Below, piece by piece: positions 1 to 6,616 of a stretch of 6,622 bases of DNA (position 1 is its first letter; each line of letters begins with the position of its first letter). Under the pieces are notes generated by a model. It saw only the letters and a list, made by a program, of their open reading frames with translations, did no database searches and had not been told where the DNA came from. Origin of the DNA: Candidatus Hydrogenedentota bacterium (lineage in GTDB: Bacteria; Hydrogenedentota; Hydrogenedentia; Hydrogenedentales; CAITNO01); NCBI GenBank assembly GCA_903822375.1, contig CAIJOU010000323.1:1-6622 (forward strand), given 5' to 3'. The position numbers were made by a program, and so were the translations under genes.

Positions 1-1
1 C

Positions 2-748
2 GAAAAGATTGCCGTTCTGACCGCCTATGACTTTCCCTCGGCCGCGCTGGTGGATGCGGCCGGTGTGGATGCCGTACTCGTGGGGGACTCCCTGGGCATG
101 GTGGTCATGGGCCGGGAAAACACCCTCTCCGTAACCATGGACGTCATGGCCCACCACACCGCGATGGTCAGCCGCGCCGTAAAGCGCGCCCTGGTCGTGG
201 CGGACATGCCCTTTCTCTCCTACCACACCGGCCCCGAGGACGCGGTGCGCCATGCCGGGCGACTGGTCGGCGAGGCGGGGGCGCAGGCGGTCAAACTGGA
301 GGGGCCCGCAGACCAGTTCGGCGACTGCATTCGCGCCATCCTGCGCGCGGGCATTCCGGTCATGGGCCATGTGGGGCTCACGCCGCAGTCCATTCTCCAC
401 TTTGGCGGTTTCAAAGTGCAGGGCCGCAACGAGGCCGATGCGCGGCGCATCAAGGCGGCGGCGCTCGGCCTGGAAGAGGCCGGCTGTTTTGCCGTCGTGC
501 TTGAATGCATGCCCTCCGCGCTGGCCGCCGACATCTCGGCGGCGCTTTCCATTCCGACCATCGGCATCGGCGCGGGCGCGGCCTGCGACGGCCAGGTGCT
601 GGTTATGCACGACATTCTCGGCTGGGGCAGGACCCGCTTCGCCAAGACCTATGCCGACGTGCGCGGCACAATGGCGGACGCCTTTTCCGCCTACGTCAAG
701 GAAGTGAAGGAAGGCGCCTATCCCGGCGGGGAGCACGGGTACGAATGA
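2..748 (+). CDS. panB: 3-methyl-2-oxobutanoate hydroxymethyltransferase (PanB), 5' partial
   Basis: PanB transfers a hydroxymethyl group from 5,10-methylenetetrahydrofolate to 2-oxoisovalerate, giving ketopantoate, the first committed step of pantothenate synthesis in the cytoplasm. The reading frame is open from base 2 and 248 residues are visible. Aligned from memory with the E. coli enzyme, about 16 N-terminal residues lie outside the window. A GTG at 50 falls inside conserved sequence and is not the start. Family motifs appear in order: KIAVLTAYDFPSA, LVGDSLGM with the metal-binding Asp, ADMPFLSY with the second metal Asp, VKLEG, GHVGLTPQS, GGFKVQGR, VLECMPS with the catalytic Glu, GIGAGAACDGQVLVMHD and the C-terminal YPGGEHGYE. 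No key residue is missing. The stop overlaps the panC start as ATGA, so translation is probably coupled. Identification is secure; only the start is unseen. Confidence 0.97.
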   Translation, partial: EKIAVLTAYDFPSAALVDAAGVDAVLVGDSLGMVVMGRENTLSVTMDVMAHHTAMVSRAVKRALVVADMPFLSYHTGPEDAVRHAGRLVGEAGAQAVKLEGPADQFGDCIRAILRAGIPVMGHVGLTPQSILHFGGFKVQGRNEADARRIKAAALGLEEAGCFAVVLECMPSALAADISAALSIPTIGIGAGAACDGQVLVMHDILGWGRTRFAKTYADVRGTMADAFSAYVKEVKEGAYPGGEHGYE

Positions 749-1605
749 TTATCTTCGACAATGCCGCAGACATGCGCGCGTGGTGCCGCGAACAGCACCG
801 GGCCGGGAAGACCATCGGCTTCGTGCCCACCATGGGCGCGCTGCATGAGGGCCATCTGAGCCTCATGCGCGCCGCCGCGGGCGGAAACGACCTTGCTGTT
901 GCAAGCATCTTCGTCAACCCGACGCAGTTCGCGCCGCACGAGGATTTCAACAAATACCCGCGCACTTTTGACCAGGATGTTGCCATGTGCGCGTCCGCGG
1001 GCGTGGTGGCGGTGTACGCGCCGACCGCGAGGACGATGTACGCGGAGGACTATTCGACCTTTGTCACCGTCGGCGGCGTGAGCGAGGGGCTTTGCGGCGG
1101 CAGCCGTCCGCACTTCTTCCGCGGCGTGGCCGCGGTCGTTACCAAGCTGTTTAATGCGGTCGAGGCCGACCATGCCTATTTCGGCCAGAAAGACGCGCAG
1201 CAGTGTGCGGTGATCAAGCGGATGGTTCGCGATTTGGACATGGCCGTTCAGATTGTCGAGATGCCCATCGTGCGCGAGGCCGACGGTCTTGCGATGAGTT
1301 CGCGCAACCGGTACCTCAACGCGGAGGAGCGCGCCCGCGCGCTCTGTCTGTCGCGGTCGCTGTTTGCGGCGTTGGACTTAATGGAGCGCGGTGAGCGCGA
1401 TGCGGAGACCGTCAAATCCGCCGTGCGCGAAGGCATGCGCGAAGTGAAGATTGACTATGTGGAATTGGTGGACGCTGAAACCATGCGGCCGGTGGAGCGG
1501 GTCGAAAGGCCCGTGCTCCTTGCCGTTGCCGCTTTGCTGGAGTCTGCACGGCTGATAGACAATATAAAGTTCAATCCAGCCGGGCATGGAGGTTCCCAAC
1601 AATGA
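745..1605 (+). CDS. panC: Pantothenate synthetase (pantoate--beta-alanine ligase, PanC)
   Basis: PanC joins pantoate and beta-alanine with ATP through a pantoyl-adenylate intermediate, giving pantothenate. The 286 residues match the usual family length of about 280. Visible motifs are the nucleotide-binding GFVPTMGALHEGH (25-37, with HxGH at 34-37), SIFVNPTQF (54-62), LCGGSRPHFFRG (116-127), YFGQKDAQQ (145-153) and the KMSKS-like MSSRN (184-188), followed by the C-terminal dimer domain ending in DNIKFNP. The start is the ATG at 745. It overlaps the panB stop by four bases, has a GGAG at 730-733 inside panB, and places the first motif at the usual distance from the N terminus. An open frame reaching back to 505 is only read-through of panB in another frame. 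The stop overlaps the panD start in the same ATGA fashion. Confidence 0.97.
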   Translation: MIIFDNAADMRAWCREQHRAGKTIGFVPTMGALHEGHLSLMRAAAGGNDLAVASIFVNPTQFAPHEDFNKYPRTFDQDVAMCASAGVVAVYAPTARTMYAEDYSTFVTVGGVSEGLCGGSRPHFFRGVAAVVTKLFNAVEADHAYFGQKDAQQCAVIKRMVRDLDMAVQIVEMPIVREADGLAMSSRNRYLNAEERARALCLSRSLFAALDLMERGERDAETVKSAVREGMREVKIDYVELVDAETMRPVERVERPVLLAVAALLESARLIDNIKFNPAGHGGSQQ

Positions 1606-1994
1606 TGCTGACCCTGTTTAAGAGCAAGATTCACCGCGCCACGGTGACTGAGGCGGACCTGAACTACACGGGAAGCCTGACGGTGGACCCGTTGCTGCTG
1701 GAGGCGGCCGGCATGCTGCCCTACGAGCAGGTGCATGTGCTCAATATCAACACCGGCAGCCGCTTCACCACCTACCTGATCGAGGGGGAGCGCGGTGCGG
1801 GAACGATCTGCCTGAACGGCGCGGCCGCGCGTCTCGGTGCGCCCGGCGACCTTATCATCGCCATCACCTACGCCCAGATGGATGCCGCGGAGGCCAGGGG
1901 ATTTCATCCCACCGTGGTTCTTGTGGATGGGCAGAATCATATTGTCGATGTTACCCGGCCCGGGCACGTTCCCCCCGGCGACGCGGACTGCTGA
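1602..1994 (+). CDS. panD: Aspartate 1-decarboxylase proenzyme (PanD)
   Basis: PanD decarboxylates L-aspartate to beta-alanine, the second substrate of PanC. It is made as an inactive chain that cuts itself at a Gly-Ser bond to create the pyruvoyl cofactor. With the ATG at 1602 as start, the numbering matches the E. coli enzyme exactly: Lys9, His11, Tyr22, the Gly24-Ser25 cleavage site in YTGSLTV, Arg54, Tyr58 and Asn72 in LNGAAA. This, together with GGAGG at 1588-1592 nine bases upstream, favours the first of two adjacent ATG codons. The length of 130 residues is normal. The last ten or so residues (GHVPPGDADC) are a variable tail. The gene overlaps panC by four bases. No panM/panZ maturation-factor gene is in the window, so whether processing needs a helper is unknown. 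Confidence 0.97.
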   Translation: MMLTLFKSKIHRATVTEADLNYTGSLTVDPLLLEAAGMLPYEQVHVLNINTGSRFTTYLIEGERGAGTICLNGAAARLGAPGDLIIAITYAQMDAAEARGFHPTVVLVDGQNHIVDVTRPGHVPPGDADC

Positions 1995-2094
1995 TTGCCT
2001 TTCTTTTGCGCGGCATGCCGCACAGGAATCATGGGCGCTCTGCGCGGGTTATTCATGACATTAGCATGGTTCAACCCAAAGGAGCACGAGCCGC

Positions 2095-2214
2095 ATGGAA
2101 AAACTAAACCCCCAGCCCGAGCCGCCGGGTTTCGCGCTGGATGTATTCGGTTGGATTGCGTATTTCTTCCGAATGTTGTTCTGGGTGATTACCATACCCT
2201 TCCAGCGAGGATGA
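2095..2214 (+). CDS. Small hydrophobic protein, 39 residues, unknown function
   Basis: I do not recognise this gene. It encodes MEKLNPQPEPP followed by a hydrophobic, aromatic-rich stretch (residues 13-36) that could form one transmembrane or membrane-surface helix. That stretch holds several Phe, two Trp and one Tyr, with Asp16 and Arg26 inside it, and the chain ends in Gln-Arg-Gly. The case for a real gene is a strong ribosome binding site, AAAGGAG at 2078-2084, ten bases before the ATG. It also has a protein-like layout of Pro-rich head, membrane segment and basic tail, and a stop before a terminator hairpin at 2259-2288. It lies 100 bases after panD on the same strand and may be read through from the pan operon; I saw no convincing promoter of its own. 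A longer frame overlapping it from 1995 lacks a ribosome binding site and looks like a shadow. Chance remains possible at this length. Confidence 0.6.
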   Translation: MEKLNPQPEPPGFALDVFGWIAYFFRMLFWVITIPFQRG

Positions 2215-2258
2215 ATCGGTAGCGGCCTGCCACCGGCGAGACTTGGGACAAAAGAAAT

Positions 2259-2288
2259 CGGGAGCAAGCCCGGCTGGGGTTGCTCCCG
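2259..2288. terminator. Bidirectional intrinsic terminator between convergent genes
   Basis: A perfect 9-bp stem (CGGGAGCAA at 2259-2267, TTGCTCCCG at 2280-2288) continues after one G-G mismatch with three more G-C pairs around a GGCT loop. On the plus strand it is followed by AAGTGTTTT, and on the minus strand by ATTTCTTTTG, so both sides have a broken T tract. It sits in the 101 bases between the stop of the small plus-strand gene (2214) and the stop of the minus-strand lipoprotein gene (2316), where a shared terminator is expected. Confidence 0.8.
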
Positions 2289-2315
2289 AAGTGTTTTAAC
2301 GCCCGAGGATGCCCG

Positions 2316-2768
2316 TTATTCAAGGACCTCGAACTTGATGGTTGACGCGTTTTTCGCGTCCATTGCCGCCGTCAGAATAACCAGGCTACCGGGCTTCACG
2401 CCGCTGAGGTCCACCGGATTTGCGGCCTGCGTCTGCCGGAAGACTTGGTTAGTGCTGTCATAGAACGTTACCGACACTTGGTACACGTCTCTTTGAAACA
2501 GGTAGGGAAGCATGGTCTGGTCCTTCGGCAGCAGGGCTATGGTGGAACCGGAACTGTCCTGCGGCATGCGGTTGATCTGCGCCTCCGGGCCCGGAGCCTC
2601 CCCTTCGGCGGGCATGGGATACACCAGAACCTCCGTAATGGGATAGACACCGCCATCCCCATTCACCAGTTTCATGCCAATGCTTGCATTATTGCAGCCC
2701 GACAGCGCGAGCACGGCGAGTGCCGCAACCGGCATCCACGCAACGGCGCGCATGGTGCGAATAACCAT
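2316..2768 (-). CDS. Predicted lipoprotein, unknown function
   Basis: This is a 150-residue protein I cannot assign to a family. The N terminus is a classic lipoprotein signal peptide: Arg4 and Arg7, a hydrophobic core WMPVAALAVLAL, then the lipobox LSGC with the lipidated Cys25. Residues 26-27 are Asn-Asn rather than Asp at +2, so in a Gram-negative-type cell outer-membrane sorting is possible, but that rule is not universal. The mature part (about 126 residues) has alternating hydrophobic stretches (ITEVLVYPM, YQVSVTFYD, GSLVILTAAM, STIKFEVLE) that suggest a small beta-rich domain. The start at 2768 was chosen because AAGGAG (2776-2781) lies seven bases upstream; the frame stays open to 2840 but would add 24 residues before the signal peptide. 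It lies 162 bases after queF on the same strand. A weak TGn-TAAACT box at 2818-2823 may promote it. It ends at the shared terminator. Confidence 0.88.
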   Translation of the reverse strand: MVIRTMRAVAWMPVAALAVLALSGCNNASIGMKLVNGDGGVYPITEVLVYPMPAEGEAPGPEAQINRMPQDSSGSTIALLPKDQTMLPYLFQRDVYQVSVTFYDSTNQVFRQTQAANPVDLSGVKPGSLVILTAAMDAKNASTIKFEVLE

Positions 2769-2861
2769 ATTTCCGCTCCTTATCGCGGCCTTAGACGCAA
2801 GGCCCCTGTTGGCATAGAGTTTAGCATGACCACCGGGCAAACGCGCAAGTATTTTCTTGAC

Positions 2862-2880
2862 AAACCCGCGACTCGGGTTT
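2862..2880 (-). terminator. Hairpin after queF, possible weak terminator
   Basis: There is a perfect 7-bp stem (AAACCCG at 2862-2868, CGGGTTT at 2874-2880) with a 5-base loop, in the 162-base gap between the queF stop (2931) and the lipoprotein start (2768). The only T run is the three bases closing the stem, so termination would be partial at best. It may only mark the transcript end or separate queF from the lipoprotein gene. Confidence 0.4.
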
Positions 2881-2917
2881 CGGGGCGTTAAACCGTATCC
2901 GACGCCGTCTTTCAGGC

Positions 2918-2931
2918 GGGCGCGCGCGCCC
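2918..2931. repeat. 14-bp alternating G/C palindrome at the queF stop
   Basis: GGGCGCGCGCGCCC is a perfect self-complementary sequence containing a (CG)n run, abutting the queF stop codon (2931-2933). Such alternating G/C tracts can adopt Z-DNA or a compact hairpin. No function is implied by the sequence alone. Confidence 0.6.
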
Positions 2932-3446
2932 TATCGGGGCGATCGTCGGGAGTTGACGCCCCTTTTGCCGCTTCGGGCCGTTCTCTTGCCCAGACGTTCA
3001 GGCGGTCCCATGGCGGCCCGGTCATAGGAGGCGGTGACGGTGCTGCCCAGACCACCGCGCGGATTGCAGGCGACCTCGACCGTCATGCGGCGCGGTTTGC
3101 ACGCCCGAACAAGGTCTTCCAGCATGCGGTTAACCAGGTGTTCGTACCAGATTCCGACGTTGCGATAGGACATCAGGTAATACTTCAGCGACCGCAGTTC
3201 GAGGCAAAGTTCGCCGGGTATGTAGCGGATGGTGACCCGAGCGAAATCGGGCAATCCCGAAAAGGGGCACACCGATGTGAATTCGTCGGTGGTCGTGAGG
3301 ATTTCCATCGCGTCGCCGTGCGGCGTGCCCGCATAGTCGTATGCGAAGCATTCCAGACACGCGGAATCGATGGCTTCGGGCCCTTGAAAGGGCACGGACT
3401 TGTCGAGTGCCTTGAACTGTTCGCGCGGAGCCGGAGCTTTGGCCAT
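2931..3446 (-). CDS. queF: NADPH-dependent preQ0 reductase (QueF), single-domain type
   Basis: QueF reduces the nitrile of 7-cyano-7-deazaguanine (preQ0) to the aminomethyl of preQ1, using two NADPH, in the queuosine pathway. The 171 residues include EFTSVCPFSGLPDFA (55-69), with the thioimide-forming Cys60 and Asp67 at the same seven-residue spacing as Cys55/Asp62 of B. subtilis. The QueF motif appears as ELRSLKYYL (83-91), and NPRGGL (128-133) near the end of the core. The B. subtilis His96-Glu97 pair aligns with Tyr101-Glu102 here, with a His one place later. After the core, residues about 143-171 form an extra tail rich in Arg and Lys. The ATG at 3446 has AGGAAG (3454-3459) seven bases upstream, overlapping the queD stop. 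The frame is open further, to 3560, but only by overlapping queD. It is the last que gene of the cluster, 11 bases after queD. Confidence 0.94.
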   Translation of the reverse strand: MAKAPAPREQFKALDKSVPFQGPEAIDSACLECFAYDYAGTPHGDAMEILTTTDEFTSVCPFSGLPDFARVTIRYIPGELCLELRSLKYYLMSYRNVGIWYEHLVNRMLEDLVRACKPRRMTVEVACNPRGGLGSTVTASYDRAAMGPPERLGKRTARSGKRGVNSRRSPR

Positions 3447-3457
3447 GGTGGGTCTTC

Positions 3458-4159
3458 CTATTCGCCGAAATAGAGGCATCGGTTGTTGGGTGTTTCCTGC
3501 ATCGCCACCAGCGTGGGTCTTGCCCCGCGGTCGGCCAGGAACCGCCATACCCAGGCGCACAGGCGCTCGCAGGTGGCCTGTTCCAGGCCGGGGATGTCGT
3601 TCACCAGCGTGTCGTGCAGCCGGCCGTGCAGTTTCTTGATGATTGGCGGAAGGCCGTCGAGTTCCTCCGCGGCGATTTCCACCTTGTAGGTGTGTCCGTG
3701 CAGATTATGGCAGGGATGGGTGGGGGGCAGTTGCGGAAGCGACTGCGCCGCGGCGAAGGAAAAGGACCACCGGCTTGGCAGCCGCTCAAACTTGTCGGGG
3801 GGAAGCAGGACCGGGTCAAACGCACCGTCACCCAACACGGACACGCGCACCCCTTCAAACCATGCGGGCCAGGGGCGCAACTGGTCCTCGATCCAGTCGG
3901 CGATGTCGGACGGATGCGTCTTGCCGGCGAGACCGGGCAGGTCGTCCAGACAGCGGTGGTCCAATTGACTGCGCACGGGTTCAAAGAGTGCCTTGAGTTC
4001 GGCGTAGTCCGCCACCCAGCCGCGTTCGGGATCCACCTCACCCCCGGCCAACAGGTCCACCTTGTAGCTGTATCCCGTAAGACGTGGCGGCTTGTCCGGT
4101 CCCTGCGGCAGGCGCCGTGCGGCCTCGAAGAAGATTGCCTTGACGATGTGGGCTCTCAA
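3458..4159 (-). CDS. queD: Tandem-domain 6-carboxytetrahydropterin synthase (QueD-like fusion)
   Basis: QueD converts dihydroneopterin triphosphate to 6-carboxytetrahydropterin, the substrate of QueE. Here the 233-residue product carries two PTPS/QueD-type domains, about twice the E. coli length (about 120). Domain 1 (about 1-112) follows E. coli QueD closely through EVDPERGWVADYAELK and keeps the catalytic Asp67-His68 in LDH. It has Arg15 for the first zinc His, Thr28 and Tyr30 for the HGH pair, and no Cys. Domain 2 (about 130-233) keeps Cys150, His154 and His156 in CHNLHGH and Glu222 in QET. It has Gln139 for the first zinc His and reads His-Asp instead of Asp-His at 182-183. It also lacks about ten residues of the middle part. 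The start is inferred as TTG at 4159, eight bases 3' of the queE stop's first base, with GGGAG ten bases upstream; no ATG lies near. An ATG at 4249 would overlap queE by 85 bases and is unlikely. Position between queE and queF supports the role. Confidence 0.88.
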   Translation of the reverse strand: MRAHIVKAIFFEAARRLPQGPDKPPRLTGYSYKVDLLAGGEVDPERGWVADYAELKALFEPVRSQLDHRCLDDLPGLAGKTHPSDIADWIEDQLRPWPAWFEGVRVSVLGDGAFDPVLLPPDKFERLPSRWSFSFAAAQSLPQLPPTHPCHNLHGHTYKVEIAAEELDGLPPIIKKLHGRLHDTLVNDIPGLEQATCERLCAWVWRFLADRGARPTLVAMQETPNNRCLYFGE

Positions 4160-4164
4160 TAGTC

Positions 4165-4830
4165 CTAAACTCCCGTTGCATCCGGTCCCCAGATGAGTTT
4201 GTGCAGTTGCAGTTGAAACCGGACCGGCAACCGGTCCTCCAGTATCCATGCCGCCAGGTCCTGCAAATTGACCCGGCCCCAGACCGGCGAAATCAAAATG
4301 GCGGCGCAGCGCTTCTCCAACTCATGCTCCCGGATGATGTCCCGGCCCCATTCATAGTCGGTGCGGCTGGCCACGACGAATTTGACCTCGTCCAAGGCCG
4401 GATTGAGCATGGCGATGTTGGGCCAGTGCATCCGGTCCGTCATGCCGCTGTCCGGGCACTTGAGGTCCACGATTCGAATCACTTCTGCCGGCAATCCATC
4501 AATCGGCCGGGAGCCGTTCGTTTCCAGCAACACCGTGTGACCCGTATCGAGAAGCCGCTGTGCCAGTTCAGGGCAGGCCGGTTGCAGCAACGGTTCGCCC
4601 CCGGTGATTTCCACCAGAGCACATCCGTAATGCTCCACCTTCTTGAGCACCGCGCCCACGGTCCATCGGTCCCCGCAGGCATGCTTTGTGTCGCACCACA
4701 GGCACTCAAGGTTGCATCCGGCAAGGCGCACAAACGTGCACGGCAACCCCGCATGGGTGGATTCGCCCTGAATGCTGTGGAAGATCTCGGCGATTTCCAG
4801 CATGTTCGATTTCTTGGCGACGGTATCCAT
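4165..4830 (-). CDS. queE: 7-carboxy-7-deazaguanine synthase (QueE), radical SAM
   Basis: QueE is a radical S-adenosylmethionine enzyme that contracts 6-carboxytetrahydropterin to 7-carboxy-7-deazaguanine (CDG), the step after QueD. In the 221 residues I see IFHSIQGES (17-24), typical of the family N terminus, and the cluster motif Cys39-x3-Cys43-x2-Cys46 in CNLECLWCD. Further on are ITGGEPLLQ (75-83, the SAM-binding GGEP), LLETNGS (101-107), VDLKCPDSG (121-129) and the C-terminal LQLHKLIWG (207-215). All cluster ligands are present and the length is normal. The ATG at 4830 was chosen because AAGGA (4840-4844) stands nine bases upstream; the internal ATG at 4803 lacks a ribosome binding site. 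It is the first gene of queE-queD-queF, with a promoter candidate ending about 20 bases upstream. Confidence 0.96.
   Translation of the reverse strand: MDTVAKKSNMLEIAEIFHSIQGESTHAGLPCTFVRLAGCNLECLWCDTKHACGDRWTVGAVLKKVEHYGCALVEITGGEPLLQPACPELAQRLLDTGHTVLLETNGSRPIDGLPAEVIRIVDLKCPDSGMTDRMHWPNIAMLNPALDEVKFVVASRTDYEWGRDIIREHELEKRCAAILISPVWGRVNLQDLAAWILEDRLPVRFQLQLHKLIWGPDATGV
4170..4174 (-). promoter_or_regulatory. Ribosome binding site supporting the TTG start of queD
   Basis: GGGAG on the minus strand lies inside the end of queE, ten bases before the TTG at 4159. The domain homology begins almost at once after this TTG (residues 6-14 already align with QueD) and no ATG or GTG lies nearby. This makes TTG the best available start, though the codon is uncommon. 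Confidence 0.5.
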
Positions 4831-4857
4831 GAGTCTCAGTCCTTGTCTGTCCGCCTC

Positions 4858-4886
4858 ATCTTACGTGCGGGAGAAAGTTGGGTCAA
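4858..4886 (-). promoter_or_regulatory. Sigma-70-type promoter for queE-queD-queF
   Basis: On the minus strand, TTGACC (4881-4886, five of six consensus bases) and TAAGAT (4858-4863, four of six) are separated by exactly 17 bases. Transcription would begin near 4851, leaving a leader of about 20 bases that just includes the queE ribosome binding site. Such a short leader leaves no room for a preQ1 riboswitch. Confidence 0.65.
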
Positions 4887-4916
4887 TTCTCTATGAGAAA
4901 CGCGTCTCGATTGAGA
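4883..4916. promoter_or_regulatory. Two TCTC-n-GAGA dyads against the -35 box (operator candidate)
   Basis: TCTC-TAT-GAGA (4888-4898) and TCTC-GATT-GAGA (4905-4916) are two similar inverted repeats about 17-18 bases apart centre to centre. They are framed by TCAAT (4883-4887) and ATTGA (4910-4914) and have the palindrome ACGCGT between them. They lie immediately upstream of the queE -35 hexamer, roughly -37 to -65 from the predicted start, where a DNA-binding regulator could act. The regulator is not identifiable from this window. Confidence 0.45.
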
Positions 4917-5078
4917 GAAACAATCCACAGTGGGCATATGCTCCCCGGCTTGCCGCGACGGTCCGCCTGGAAAAAGAAGGGAGAAGGCGGTTCGGCAGAA
5001 CGAAATCTCAGAAATAGACCCATTTCCGGCAAAAGCGGTGTAACTAAACCGGCGAAAATGCCGCCCAGAACGCAAAAT
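4917..5078. other. Non-coding spacer between the queE promoter region and the isomerase terminator
   Basis: These 162 bases complete the 292-base gap between queE (start 4830) and the isomerase-like gene (stop 5123). I see no credible gene: open frames here run through the terminator or promoter elements and have no ribosome binding site. Visible details are a 19-base all-purine tract on the plus strand (4969-4987) and a short GAAAT/ATTTC hairpin (about 5011-5025). Neither suggests a known function. Confidence 0.55.
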
Positions 5079-5109
5079 GAAGGGGCGGACCTTGGGCGCC
5101 CGCCCCTTC
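5079..5109 (-). terminator. Intrinsic terminator of the isomerase-like gene
   Basis: A perfect 10-bp G+C-rich stem (plus-strand arms GAAGGGGCGG at 5079-5088 and CCGCCCCTTC at 5100-5109) with an 11-base loop starts 14 bases after the stop codon at 5123. On the minus strand it is followed by ATTTTGCG. It separates this gene from queEDF transcription. Confidence 0.82.
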
Positions 5110-5122
5110 CCGGCATCAAGCA

Positions 5123-6523
<1,401 letters not shown>

Positions 6524-6588
6524 AGTGCGTTTCTCCATGTTGCAGGTTGTTTTCTGAGGCTGATCGGCACCCAGTGCCTTGCCAAAAG

Positions 6589-6616
6589 TGTATACCAAGC
6601 GTGCCAACCGGGCCAA
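6589..6616 (-). promoter_or_regulatory. Extended -10 promoter candidate for the isomerase-like gene
   Basis: On the minus strand, TGG-TATACA (hexamer at 6589-6594) gives an extended -10 element, with TTGGCC (6611-6616) 16 bases upstream as a weak -35. Transcription would start near 6582, about 58 bases before the ATG. Short TTGGC repeats overlap the region. The window ends just beyond, so the full promoter context is not visible. Confidence 0.45.

Noticed and set aside
745..748. ATGA overlaps at panB-panC and panC-panD as something special
   Set aside because: Four-base overlaps are a common sign of translational coupling in compact operons; noted in the gene entries only.
2010..2021. 12-bp palindrome GCGGCATGCCGC after panD as a terminator
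   Set aside because: It has no loop, would fold to only four base pairs, and no T tract follows on the plus strand.
2857..2862. Perfect TTGACA on the plus strand
   Set aside because: No -10 hexamer follows at 16-18 bases and no plus-strand gene lies downstream.
2445..2891. 148-codon plus-strand frame opposite the lipoprotein gene
   Set aside because: The opposite strand has a signal peptide, lipobox and ribosome binding site; this frame has an Arg/His-rich shadow composition and no start signal.
4201..4896. 231-codon open frame on the plus strand opposite queE
   Set aside because: It lies antisense to a clear radical SAM gene, has no recognisable motifs and no ribosome binding site. Long antisense frames are expected in G+C-rich DNA.
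4831..4900. Possible preQ1 riboswitch before queE
   Set aside because: No preQ1-I signature (compact stem with C-rich loop followed by an A-rich tail) is visible, and the predicted transcript leader is only about 20 bases.
6524..6616. N-terminal extension of the isomerase-like protein
   Set aside because: The 31 extra codons include the promoter and ribosome binding site candidates and are unlike the family N terminus, which begins at the ATG at 6523.
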